The notes beneath the pieces are model-generated. The model had not been told where the DNA came from. It saw only the letters and a program-made list of their open reading frames with translations, and ran no database searches. From Polyangium sp. 6x1 (GTDB lineage: Bacteria; Myxococcota_A; Polyangia; Polyangiales; Polyangiaceae), in contig NZ_JARZHH010000012.1 in NCBI RefSeq assembly GCF_029946515.1, positions 62,001 to 126,000 on the forward strand: a DNA stretch of 64,000 nucleotides, read 5' to 3'. Made by a program: the position numbers and the translations under genes. Below, one piece after another: positions 16,930 to 25,344 of the stretch; positions within the stretch are counted from its first letter, which is position 1, and the number at the start of each line of letters is the position of its first letter.

Positions 16930-18099
16930 TCAGGTGGCGGGGCGGGTGCGTCCGAGGACGCGGGCGAAGCGCGCGAGGGCCTCGTCGACGTCGTCCGCGG
17001 TGGTCTCCTCGCCGAGCGAGACCCGCACCGCCGCGAGCGCGCGCGCCTCGCCCACCATCGCCGCGAGCACCGGCGAAGGCTCGGCCGTGCCCGCGCTGCA
17101 AGCCGACCCGCTGGAGACGGCCACCCGCTCGAGGTCGAGCGCCGCGCAGAGCTCCTCGCCCCGCCAGTTCGGAAACGAGAGGTTCGTCACGTGGGGCGCG
17201 CGCTCGGCCACGCCGTTGGGCAGAGGCTCGGCCCCCGCCTCGTGGCCCAGCCGGACGAGCTCGGCCTGGAGACGATCCCGGAGCGGCGCGAGCTCGGCGT
17301 ACCGGGAAGGCGTGCGTCGCGCCCGCTCGGCCGCCACGGCGAACCCCGCGGCCGCGACTGGATCCTGCGTGCCCGGCCTGAGCCCGCGTTCCTGAGAGCC
17401 GCCGTACAGAAGTCGGGAGAGGCGCACCGACGGCGCCGTGAGCAGCGCGCCGATGCCCTTCGGTCCCCGGATCTTGTGCGAGGCCACGCTGACGAGGTCC
17501 GCGCCCTCGAAGGTCGAGCGCGGCAGCTTGCCCACGGCCTGCACCGCGTCGACGTGAAGGAGCGCCCCGCGCGATCGACAGAGCGCCGCGACGGCCGCGA
17601 CGGGCTGGATCACGCCGGTCTCGTGGTTGACGGCCTGGAGCGCGACGAGCCGCACGGAGGCCCCGGCCTGCGCAGCGCGATCCATCGCCTCGGCGACGGC
17701 CTCGGGCGCGATCCGCCCCGAGGGCTCGGGATCCACCCACGCGACGAGGACCCCACGCGCGGCGAGGTGCTCGGCGAACCGAACGACGCTCGGATGCTCG
17801 ATGCGGCCCACGACGAGCGCCGGCGGAGGCGATCCGCCGCCCGCCCCGACGAACGCATGGTGCAGCGCGAGGTTGTTCGCCTCGGTGCCGCCCGACGTGA
17901 GCACGGCGTCACGCGGGTCGAGCCCCACGAGCGCGGCGACCGCCTCGCGCGCGTCCTCGACGCGCGACCGTGCCCGCCGGCCCGGCCCGTGCACGCTCGC
18001 CGGGTTGCCCCACGCCGAGGTCGCCGCCTCGACCATCGCGGCAACGACGTCCGGATGCGGCGGCGTCGTCGCGTTCCAGTCGAGGTAGACGACCCTCAC
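16930..18099 (-). CDS. Cysteine desulfurase, NifS/IscS type
   Basis: This PLP enzyme of 389 residues takes sulfur from cysteine and passes it on as persulfide for Fe-S clusters, thiamine or tRNA thiolation. The start region VYLDWNATTPPHPDV and TSGGTEANNLALHHA are family hallmarks. The PLP-binding Lys is K209 in SVASHKIRGPKG, and the catalytic loop Cys is C334 in SSGSACSAGTAEPS. That loop with its short SACSAG form is of the IscS/NifS type. The GTG start at 18099 overlaps the upstream kinase stop as GTGA, so the two genes are coupled. The link between a sensor kinase and a desulfurase is unusual and may only be transcriptional. Confidence 0.92.
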   Translation of the reverse strand: MRVVYLDWNATTPPHPDVVAAMVEAATSAWGNPASVHGPGRRARSRVEDAREAVAALVGLDPRDAVLTSGGTEANNLALHHAFVGAGGGSPPPALVVGRIEHPSVVRFAEHLAARGVLVAWVDPEPSGRIAPEAVAEAMDRAAQAGASVRLVALQAVNHETGVIQPVAAVAALCRSRGALLHVDAVQAVGKLPRSTFEGADLVSVASHKIRGPKGIGALLTAPSVRLSRLLYGGSQERGLRPGTQDPVAAAGFAVAAERARRTPSRYAELAPLRDRLQAELVRLGHEAGAEPLPNGVAERAPHVTNLSFPNWRGEELCAALDLERVAVSSGSACSAGTAEPSPVLAAMVGEARALAAVRVSLGEETTADDVDEALARFARVLGRTRPAT

Positions 18100-19349
18100 C
18101 GATCCTTCTCCGCATCCGGCGACGGCAGCTCGCCCGGCGCGCGTTGCGCGACCGTCAGGGAAAACGCCGCGCCACCGAGGCGAACGCCCTCGATGATCTC
18201 GTTGCACGGCGAAGCGAGCTTGAGCTCGCCGCCGAGGCCGCGGGCCGTACGCCGCGCGATCGCGAGCCCCACGCCCACGCCCCCGTGCTCGCGCGTGACC
18301 GATCCGTCGACCTGGTAGAACGGATCGAAGATGCGCTGCTGCTGATCGGGCGGGATGCCCGGCCCGGTGTCTGCCACGCAAAGCTCGTAGTGCCCCGACG
18401 CGAGGCGCGCCACGCGCACGCCCACGGTGCCGCCGGACGGCGTGAACTTCGCGGCGTTCTCCAGGAGATGCACCATCGCGCGCTGAAGCCTCCCCGCGTC
18501 GCCCCAGCCGGGGAGCGGGCCGCGCGGAAGATCTTCCACGAGGTGGATCCGTGTATCCGCGAGGTTGTCCGCGACCTGCGCGACGGCGCGCCGCGTCGTG
18601 TCGAGGAAGTCGTAGTCGACGTGGATGAAGCGCATGCGCCCCGTCTCGAGCCCCGTCACGTCGAGCAGGTTGTCCATGAGCGATCGCAGCCGCCGGACGC
18701 AGTCGTCCATCGCCCGCAGCGCCTTGCCCTGCGCCCGCGTCAGCGGCCCGAGCTCCTCGTCGAGCAGGAGTTTTACGTAACCGACGATCGGGGTCATCGG
18801 CGTGGCAAGCTCGTGCGAGATGTTCCGGTAGAACTCGGTGCGGGCGGCGTCGGCCTCACGTAGGCGCGCGTTCGCCCGGCTGAGCTCGGCGACCTTCTCT
18901 TCGAGGTGCTGCACGATCCGCTGGCTCTGCTGGCGCAGGCGAACGGCGCCGGCCGAGACGGGCATGTTCTCGCGCGTGCCTTGCTGGATGTAGCGCTCGA
19001 TCACGCTCGGAAACGAGCGGGCGTCGATGGGCTTCTGCAGGAAGCCGTCGCAGCCGACGGCGAGGCTCGTCTCGCGGTCGCCCTCGGCCGTGATGGCCAC
19101 GATGGGCACGCCCGCGAGCCGAGGCTCGCCGCGCAGCCGCAAGGTCACCTCGAACCCGTCGAGGCCCGGGATGTTGAGGTCGACCAGGATGAGGTCGGGC
19201 GGCATGCCGCTGACCGCCAGCCGGACGCCCTCGAGCCCGTCGGCAGCGTCGATCACCTCGTGGCCTGCCTTCTGAAGAAGCTTGCGCACGAGCAGGCGGT
19301 TCGCGGGATCGTCCTCGATGTGCAGGATTCGGGGCATTCTCTGGGTCAT
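18096..19349 (-). CDS. Hybrid response regulator-histidine kinase (REC-HisKA-HATPase)
   Basis: This is a 417-residue soluble signalling protein with a receiver domain first. REC covers residues about 8-120 with the acidic pair IEDD, phospho-acceptor D57 in LILVDLNIPGLDG and the K in FLQKPID. A short coiled coil (RQQSQRIVQHLEEKVAELSR) leads to HisKA with H179 in NISHELATPMTP. HATPase follows with an N box LLENAAKF, G1 DTGPGIP and G2 GVGVGLAI. REC-first kinases without a sensor domain are common in myxobacteria and are controlled by other kinases. The upstream partner is not in view. The start at 19349 (MTQRMPRILHIEDD) could also be the ATG at 19337. Confidence 0.92.
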   Translation of the reverse strand: MTQRMPRILHIEDDPANRLLVRKLLQKAGHEVIDAADGLEGVRLAVSGMPPDLILVDLNIPGLDGFEVTLRLRGEPRLAGVPIVAITAEGDRETSLAVGCDGFLQKPIDARSFPSVIERYIQQGTRENMPVSAGAVRLRQQSQRIVQHLEEKVAELSRANARLREADAARTEFYRNISHELATPMTPIVGYVKLLLDEELGPLTRAQGKALRAMDDCVRRLRSLMDNLLDVTGLETGRMRFIHVDYDFLDTTRRAVAQVADNLADTRIHLVEDLPRGPLPGWGDAGRLQRAMVHLLENAAKFTPSGGTVGVRVARLASGHYELCVADTGPGIPPDQQQRIFDPFYQVDGSVTREHGGVGVGLAIARRTARGLGGELKLASPCNEIIEGVRLGGAAFSLTVAQRAPGELPSPDAEKDR

Positions 19350-19427
19350 CGTACCAAGGCCTCGGCGACCTTTCGCAGCAAACGCGCAGGTTGACGGCCG
19401 GCCGGACGTCGGCAATACGTGCCGGCC

Positions 19428-19958
19428 ATGCGCCTGCGTCTCCTCCCGAACATCGTGCTCCTCTTCGTGGCCACCGCTTGCTGCAACGCCAGCTCCGATC
19501 CGAGCCAGAACGCAGCACCGATCGGCAGCGCCGCCGCCCCCTCGCCCTCGGCCGTAACATCCCTCGGGCCCCTCGCGGCCCTCGCGCCCTCCGCCGCCGA
19601 GGCGCCCGCGCCAGCGCCCACGGCGGAACGGCAGATCGCAGGGGCCGCGCACATCCTCGTCGCCTGGAAGGGCGCCGAGCGCGCGCCGAAGACGGTGACG
19701 CGCACGAAGGACGACGCGAAAAAGCGCGCCCAGGAAGTGCACAAGCTCGTGAAGGACGGCAAGCAGACGTTCGAGGAGCTCGTCACGAAGTACACCGACG
19801 ACGAGATCTCGAAGGCCGCGAACGGCGCCATCGGCAACTTCGAACGCAACGCGATGCCGCCCGCGTTCGCAGACGCGACCTTCGCCATGGAGGTCGGCGC
19901 GATCTCGGACGTCGTCGAGACGGCCCAGGGCTACCACATCATCAAGCGGACCAGGTGA
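19428..19958 (+). CDS. PpiC-type peptidyl-prolyl isomerase lipoprotein
   Basis: This is a 176-residue periplasmic or outer-membrane protein. A signal peptide (RLLPNIVLLFVATACC) ends in a probable lipobox Cys, followed by an Ala/Pro/Ser linker. One parvulin domain spans about residues 70-176: AAHILVAWKGAER, FEELVTKYTDDEISKAANG, GNFERNAMPPAFADATFAM, GYHIIKRT. Parvulins isomerise X-Pro bonds and help envelope proteins fold. The gene starts at ATG 19428; a GTG at 19419 is possible. It lies three bases upstream of lnt, the enzyme that finishes lipoprotein acylation, which fits a joint envelope role. Confidence 0.88.
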   Translation: MRLRLLPNIVLLFVATACCNASSDPSQNAAPIGSAAAPSPSAVTSLGPLAALAPSAAEAPAPAPTAERQIAGAAHILVAWKGAERAPKTVTRTKDDAKKRAQEVHKLVKDGKQTFEELVTKYTDDEISKAANGAIGNFERNAMPPAFADATFAMEVGAISDVVETAQGYHIIKRTR

Positions 19959-19961
19959 CCC

Positions 19962-21674
19962 ATGTCTGAAGGGGAGGCGACGCAAGACCCGATCGCGGAG
20001 GACGTCGCGAAGGGCGCCGAGGCCAACGAGGCAAGCGCGCCCGAAGGCGAAGCCAAGGGCACAGCCACGAAGGCGAAGCGCAAAGCGAAGGCGACATCGA
20101 AGGGCGACGCCAAGGCGTGGAGCCCCGTGGGCGCGCTTCCGGCGCGGCAGGCGTACGCGCTCGCGATGCTGAGCGGCGTGCTCTACTTCCTCGGCTTTCC
20201 GGGCATGGACATCTGGCCGATCTCGCTCGTCGCGCTCGTGCCGCTGATCGTGGCGCTGCGCGGCCAGCCCGTGCGGCGCGCCGCAGGCCTCGGGTGGATG
20301 GCCGGCTTCACGATGACGATGACCGGCTTCTACTGGCTCATGGAGATGCTGAAGGTCTTCAGCGGTTTCCCGGTGCCGCTGTGCATGCTCTTCATGGCGA
20401 TCCTCTGCGCCTACCAGGGCGGTCGCATCGCGCTCGCCGGCTGGCTCTACGGCCGCGCCGAGGCGCGCGGATGGCCGGCGCCGCTCGTCTTCGCGCTCGC
20501 CTTCGCCGCGAGCGAGCTCGTCTTCCCGCTGCTCTTCCCCTGGTACTTCGGCGCGTCGGTGCACAACGCGCCCCTGCTCCTGCAGATCGCCGATCTCGGC
20601 GGACCGATCCTCGTCGGCCTCGTGCTCGTCTGCGCGAACCTCGGCCTCGCCGAGATCATCCTCGCCTGGCGCAGGAAGGAGAAGGCGGATAGCCGCGTCG
20701 TCGCGATCGGCATCGCCGTCCCGCTGCTCGCGGCCGGCTACGGAGTCCAACGGGTCCGTACGATCGGCCAGACGATGGCCGAGGCGAAGAAGGTGCGCAT
20801 CGGGATCGTGCAGGGGAACATGGGCCTCTTCGATCGGAAGAACGCCTACCAGGTCTACGTGAACCGCACGAAGGACCTCGCGAAGTCGAAGGAAGTCGAC
20901 CTCGTGGTGTGGAGCGAAGGCGCCGTCCCCGCCCCGCGCGCAGTCACCGAAGCGAGCTACAAGGACGACGTCCAGAAGAGCCTCACGAAGCAGCTCGGCA
21001 TCCCGACGATCGTGGGCTCGGTGCTGCGCACGCCGCCAAGCACGCCGGGCGGCCGGATGACGTACTTCAACACAGCGCTCATGGCCGGCGACGAAGGCAA
21101 GATCCTCGGCCGCTACGACAAGCAGTACCTGCTCGCCTTCGGCGAGTACCTGCCCTTCGGCGACCTGTTCCCTGTGCTCTACAAGTGGTCGCCAAACTCG
21201 GGCCACTTCACCCCGGGCACGTCCCTCGACGCACTCCCCTGGGGCGAGCACAAGATCGGCGCACTCATCTGCTACGAGGACATCCTGCCCTCCTTCGTGC
21301 AGAAACTCGTGAAGCACGGCGATCCCGATCTGCTCGTCAACCTCACGAACGACGCATGGTTCGGCGACTCGACCGAGCCCTGGATCCACCTCGCCCTCGC
21401 AAAGCTACGCGCCGTCGAGCACCGTCGCTTCCTCGTGCGCGCAACGAACAGCGGCGTGAGCGCCATCGTCGACGCAACCGGCCGCGTCGTCGCCCACGGA
21501 GGCACCTTCCGCGAGGAGACGATCATCGGCGAAGGCCGCTTCATGCGAGCATGGACGCTCTACGGCGCGATCGGCGACGTGCCGTGGTACCTCGCAACCG
21601 CAGCGATCGCAGCGATGGGCATCTGGAGCCGGCCAAAGCGGGCCGTGCCTTCAGGGAAGAACGTCGCCGCGTAG
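19962..21674 (+). CDS. lnt: Apolipoprotein N-acyltransferase
   Basis: Lnt adds the third acyl chain to the N-terminal Cys of lipoproteins at the inner membrane. It has 570 residues. An unusual N-terminal extension of about 50 residues, rich in Ala, Glu and Lys, comes before the membrane helices. The nitrilase-like periplasmic domain carries the catalytic triad E319 (WSEGAVP), K387 (RYDKQYLLAFGEYLP) and C437 (LICYEDILP). LTNDAWFGDSTEPWIHLALA is the conserved substrate-side motif. The gene is coupled to the PpiC lipoprotein upstream. The 3' end abuts repeat element B. Confidence 0.95.
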   Translation: MSEGEATQDPIAEDVAKGAEANEASAPEGEAKGTATKAKRKAKATSKGDAKAWSPVGALPARQAYALAMLSGVLYFLGFPGMDIWPISLVALVPLIVALRGQPVRRAAGLGWMAGFTMTMTGFYWLMEMLKVFSGFPVPLCMLFMAILCAYQGGRIALAGWLYGRAEARGWPAPLVFALAFAASELVFPLLFPWYFGASVHNAPLLLQIADLGGPILVGLVLVCANLGLAEIILAWRRKEKADSRVVAIGIAVPLLAAGYGVQRVRTIGQTMAEAKKVRIGIVQGNMGLFDRKNAYQVYVNRTKDLAKSKEVDLVVWSEGAVPAPRAVTEASYKDDVQKSLTKQLGIPTIVGSVLRTPPSTPGGRMTYFNTALMAGDEGKILGRYDKQYLLAFGEYLPFGDLFPVLYKWSPNSGHFTPGTSLDALPWGEHKIGALICYEDILPSFVQKLVKHGDPDLLVNLTNDAWFGDSTEPWIHLALAKLRAVEHRRFLVRATNSGVSAIVDATGRVVAHGGTFREETIIGEGRFMRAWTLYGAIGDVPWYLATAAIAAMGIWSRPKRAVPSGKNVAA

Positions 21675-21684
21675 GGCTGCGTTT

Positions 21685-22085
21685 CGCTGGGGCTTTGCCC
21701 CAGGCCCCACCAGGAGCTGTCCGCTCCTGGACCTGGACCAGCGCAAGCGCTGGACTCGTGGTCGATGAACTGCGCTCCGCGCAGTTCATCGAACGGGCCG
21801 ATTCAAGACCACGAGCGACCCTGCCAACCGAGACAGCCGCGCTGATGCTTCAACTGCCGACGCGGTACAGCGACGGCCTGTGGGAAGAACTGCGCATCGC
21901 GCAGTTCTTCCCCCTGAGGTCCAGGGCTTGCCCTGCAGAGAGGGGGCGGACAGCTTGAAAAACTTTCCCCGCATCGACTGCGCTTCGCGCAGTCGATGCC
22001 CAGAGGTCCAGGGCTTGCCCTGGTTCGGGTCGAGGGGCGAACAGCCCCCGCGGGGCCCGGGGCAGCGCCCCGGCGCGACGCCTCA
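21685..22085. repeat. Composite palindrome-chain element B
   Basis: This fills the gap between convergent lnt and the hypothetical gene at 22083. It is a chain of hairpins: CTGGGGC-TTTG-CCCCAG, CAGGAGC-TGTCC-GCTCCTG and CCAGCGC-AA-GCGCTGG. Three palindromes sharing an ACTGCG...CGCAGT core follow at 21762-21792 (13-bp stem), 21882-21912 (13 bp) and 21971-21999 (12 bp). The right end GCCTCA contains the stop codon of the minus-strand gene. It is very similar along its whole length to elements C and D. Confidence 0.9.
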
Positions 22086-22733
22086 TGCCTTTGGCTTGCG
22101 CTGCGGCCTCCCGGGCGCGGGCTCGGGGGGCGGCGTGGCTGGGCTGCTTCGGTAGGGCAGCGTCGTTCGCAGCACCTCGCGCGGGATGTGCGGCTCGGGC
22201 ACGTGGGGCCCTGACCTCGCCATTTCCTTCTCGATCGCCTGGATGGTCTCGGAGCCGAGCCTTCGCGCGGGTTCGACGGCGATTTCTGGTGAGGTGTCTC
22301 GGCCTCGCCGCGACCTCTTGTGCGATGTGGATGGCGTCAGCTCGCCGGCGTGCGCGACCTTCTCGGCTGCGCGGTTGATCATTGGCTCGATGGCGCGGAG
22401 GCCGATCCGTAGTGCGTTCGTGACGCGCCGTGCGTCTGTGCCGCCTCGCACCACCAGACAGAGCACGGCGCGGTTTGCTGCGACGCCGACGTGACAGTCG
22501 AGGGAGAGCGTCCCGGCTCGCGGCACGAGCTCGCCGTGGGCGAGCCGGACCAGGACCACTCGATCGGTCCCTGCGACGACGTCTGCGGCTGCTGTGAGCG
22601 TCTTGCGCGCCCCTTCGGGGACCTCGCGTGGCCCTCCCTTCGTGACGAGCTCGCCACGACGGGAGAGCACGAACGCATAGATCGCGTCCGCGTCGACCCG
22701 GACACGCTCCACGACGTCATCGAGTTGAGACAT
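22083..22733 (-). CDS. Hypothetical protein, possibly roadblock/LC7-like N-terminus
   Basis: The 216-residue protein is not firmly recognised. The first ~125 residues (DDVVERVRVDADAIYAFVL, RRGELVTKGG, DRVVLVRLAHGELVPRAGTL, VAANRAVLCLVVRG) have the strand-helix pattern and VLSRRGELV phrase of roadblock/LC7 proteins, which in myxobacteria act with small GTPases such as MglA. The C-terminal 90 residues are disordered and rich in Pro, Arg and Ser. The ATG at 22733 starts the gene 45 bp from the proS stop on the same strand, so it may be transcribed with proS. Its stop codon is contributed by repeat element B. Confidence 0.65.
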   Translation of the reverse strand: MSQLDDVVERVRVDADAIYAFVLSRRGELVTKGGPREVPEGARKTLTAAADVVAGTDRVVLVRLAHGELVPRAGTLSLDCHVGVAANRAVLCLVVRGGTDARRVTNALRIGLRAIEPMINRAAEKVAHAGELTPSTSHKRSRRGRDTSPEIAVEPARRLGSETIQAIEKEMARSGPHVPEPHIPREVLRTTLPYRSSPATPPPEPAPGRPQRKPKA

Positions 22734-22778
22734 GGCCCCTGAGTCTATCAGGGGCTGGCGCTGCCGCGGCGGACAACC

Positions 22779-24341
22779 TCAGTACGACTTTGCGAACACC
22801 ACCCGCTGCCGGCTCGGCTTGCCCGAGACGATGCATCGGCCCTCTTCCTGCAGGTCCTTCGCGTCGGCGACGCCGTCGATGCCCGAGAGCGGGATGCAGC
22901 GGATCGTCACCTTGAACTTGTCCTTCAGGTGCGCCTCGACCTCGGGCTCGCCCGACCAGTGCGCGAGTGCGAATCCGCCGTGGATCTCGGGCTTCTCCTC
23001 GTTCTTCGCGGTGAAGAACTTTTCGAAGTCCTTCATGTCGTCGATGCGCTTCGTGTTCGCGGCGCGGTGCTGCTTGGCCTTCGCGAGCAGGCCGCCCTGG
23101 ATGTCGGCGAGGATCTCGGGGATCTTCGTGACGAGCTCGGCGCGCCCGAGCGTCGCCTTGTCCTTCGTCCCGCGATCGCGGCGTGCCACCATCACCACGT
23201 TGCCGTCGACGTCGCGCGGACCGATCTCGATGCGGATCGGCGCGCCCTTCTTGATCCACTCCCACTGCTTGTCGCCGCCGCGGATGTCGCGCTTGTCGAC
23301 CTCCACCTCGATCGGCCGGCCTGCGTAGCTCGTCGCGCGCAGCTCTGCTGCGACTGCGTCGACGTACTCCATCACCTTTGCCTTCGTGTCGTCGCCGCGC
23401 AGCACGGGCAGGATCACCACGTGCGCGGGCGCGAGCCGCGGCGGCAGGATGAGCCCGTCGTCATCCGCGTGCGTCATCAGCAGACCACCGATGAGCCGCG
23501 TCGACACGCCCCACGACGTCGTCCACGCGTACTCCTCCGTCTCCTTCGCCGTCTGGAACTTGATGCCGCTCGCCTTGGCGAAGTTTTGCCCGAGGAAGTG
23601 CGACGTCCCGGCTTGCAGCGCCTTGCGGTCCTGCATCATCGCCTCGATCGCGAACGTGTCGACTGCGCCGGGGAACCGCTCGCTCGCCGTCTTCGGCCCC
23701 TTGATCACGGGCATCGCCATGAACTCCTCGGCGAACGTCGTGTACACGTCGAGCATCTGCATCGTCTCGGCGCGCGCCTCCTCCTCGGTCGCGTGCGCCG
23801 TGTGCCCCTCTTGCCAGAGGAACTCCGTCGTCCGCAGGAAGAGCCTCGTCCGGAGCTCCCAGCGCACCACGTTCGCCCACTGGTTGATGAGCAGCGGCAG
23901 ATCCCGGTAGCTCTGCACCCAGCTCGCGAATGCGGCTCCGATGATCGTCTCCGACGTCGGCCGCACGATGAGCGGCTCTTCGAGCTTCGCCTCGGGGTCC
24001 GGCACGAGCCCGCCCTCGGGCCCGGCGACGAGGCGGTGGTGCGTCACGATCGCGCACTCCTTCGCGAACCCTTCGACGTGCTCGGCCTCTTTTTCGAGGA
24101 ACGACTTCGGGATGAAGAGCGGGAAGTACGCGTTCTTGTGGCCCGTGGCCTTGAACATCCGGTCGAGCTCGCGCTGGATGTTCTCCCAGAGCGCGTAGCC
24201 CCACGGCTTGATCACCATGCAGCCGCGCACGGGCGAGCTCTCGGCGAGATCGGCGGCGCGCACGACCTGCTGGTACCACTCGGCGTAGTCCTCGGCGCGG
24301 GTCGGGCTGATGGCAGTCTTGGGGGCGTCGTTCTTGGCCAC
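22779..24341 (-). CDS. proS: Prolyl-tRNA synthetase, short archaeal/eukaryote-like type
   Basis: This class II aminoacyl-tRNA synthetase of 520 residues charges tRNA-Pro. Class II motifs are visible: motif 2 RWELRTRLFLRTTEFLWQEGHTAH and motif 3 near LIGGLLMTHADDDGL (each read in parts). TSETIIGAAFASWV and HFLGQNFAKASGIKFQ are typical of the short form. The YbaK editing domain of the long bacterial enzyme is absent, and the C-terminus ends in Tyr (VVFAKSY) as in ProS type 3. The GTG start at 24341 is supported by a GAGGAAAG ribosome site. It diverges from the cyanophycin operon across 127 bp. Confidence 0.95.
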   Translation of the reverse strand: MAKNDAPKTAISPTRAEDYAEWYQQVVRAADLAESSPVRGCMVIKPWGYALWENIQRELDRMFKATGHKNAYFPLFIPKSFLEKEAEHVEGFAKECAIVTHHRLVAGPEGGLVPDPEAKLEEPLIVRPTSETIIGAAFASWVQSYRDLPLLINQWANVVRWELRTRLFLRTTEFLWQEGHTAHATEEEARAETMQMLDVYTTFAEEFMAMPVIKGPKTASERFPGAVDTFAIEAMMQDRKALQAGTSHFLGQNFAKASGIKFQTAKETEEYAWTTSWGVSTRLIGGLLMTHADDDGLILPPRLAPAHVVILPVLRGDDTKAKVMEYVDAVAAELRATSYAGRPIEVEVDKRDIRGGDKQWEWIKKGAPIRIEIGPRDVDGNVVMVARRDRGTKDKATLGRAELVTKIPEILADIQGGLLAKAKQHRAANTKRIDDMKDFEKFFTAKNEEKPEIHGGFALAHWSGEPEVEAHLKDKFKVTIRCIPLSGIDGVADAKDLQEEGRCIVSGKPSRQRVVFAKSY

Positions 24342-24468
24342 GGTCTTTCCTCCGCGGCCGCCTCTATCACTTTTCCGGCGAGAGGGCGAACAAGCGAACG
24401 CGGGCCGCCCCCGATCTCCTGCGATCCCCCTCCGCGAAAAACAGGAACCGTGATAACCGTGGCGCGCC

Positions 24469-25344
24469 TTGGCCCACGACAAGCCCGAAGCGAGCGCGCC
24501 CGACGCGCGCGGATTAGATGGCCATCTCCAGCGCGGTCCCCTCATCGCCATCGGCGGCGCGGAGGACAAAGTCGGCGCGCGGAACGTCCTGCGTGAAGTC
24601 GTCCGTCACGCGGGTGGCCCGAAACAAGCCCGGATCGCCGTCTTTCCCACGGCCTCCAGCATCCCCACCGAGCTCGCGGGGACGTACGAGGCGATCTTCC
24701 GCGAGCTCGGCGCCGACGTGCACGTCGTCCGGATCGAGACGCGCGCCGACGGCGAGGATCCGCGCACGCTCGCCCTCATCCGGGAGATGACCGGCATCTT
24801 CTTCACGGGCGGCGATCAGGGCCGCATCGTGACGATGCTCGGCGGCACCGAGCTCGCGCGCACCATCCGCCGCGCGCACCGGAGCGGCTGCGTCGTCGCG
24901 GGCACGTCTGCGGGCGCGAGCGTCCTCTGCGACCACATGATCGCGCAGGGCCGGAAGGGGTATGCGCCGCGCCGCGAGCTCGTCATGCTCGCGCCGGGCC
25001 TCGGCCTCACGCGCAAGCTCGTCATCGACCAGCACTTCGCGCAGCGCCACCGCATCGGCCGGCTCTTCTCTGCGGTCGCGATGAACCCGTTTTTGATCGG
25101 CGTCGGCATCGACGAGGACACGGCGATCGTCCTGCGCTCCGACAAGAAGATGGACGTCATTGGCCGCGGCACGGTCACGGTCATCGACGGCTCGAAGATC
25201 CAGCACACCGACATCCACGAGGTCCCGCGCAACTCGTCCGCGGCGCTCCTCGGTTTGTCTGTCCACGTCCTCACGCAGGGCTGCGGCTACGACATCGACG
25301 GCCGCCAGCCCTCGTGGCCATCTCGCAGCAAAGAGGCAACGTGA
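24469..25344 (+). CDS. cphB: Cyanophycinase
   Basis: This S51-family serine exopeptidase cuts cyanophycin into beta-Asp-Arg dipeptides in the cytoplasm. It has about 291 residues. The nucleophile elbow GTSAGASVLCD places the catalytic Ser near residue 147. Other family marks are GPLIAIGGAEDK, FFTGGDQGRIV and DQHFAQRHRIGRL. The start is uncertain: the best in-frame candidate is TTG at 24469, as no ATG occurs before the conserved core. It is the first gene of an operon and overlaps cphA by 4 bp (GTGA). Confidence 0.92.
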   Translation: MAHDKPEASAPDARGLDGHLQRGPLIAIGGAEDKVGARNVLREVVRHAGGPKQARIAVFPTASSIPTELAGTYEAIFRELGADVHVVRIETRADGEDPRTLALIREMTGIFFTGGDQGRIVTMLGGTELARTIRRAHRSGCVVAGTSAGASVLCDHMIAQGRKGYAPRRELVMLAPGLGLTRKLVIDQHFAQRHRIGRLFSAVAMNPFLIGVGIDEDTAIVLRSDKKMDVIGRGTVTVIDGSKIQHTDIHEVPRNSSAALLGLSVHVLTQGCGYDIDGRQPSWPSRSKEAT

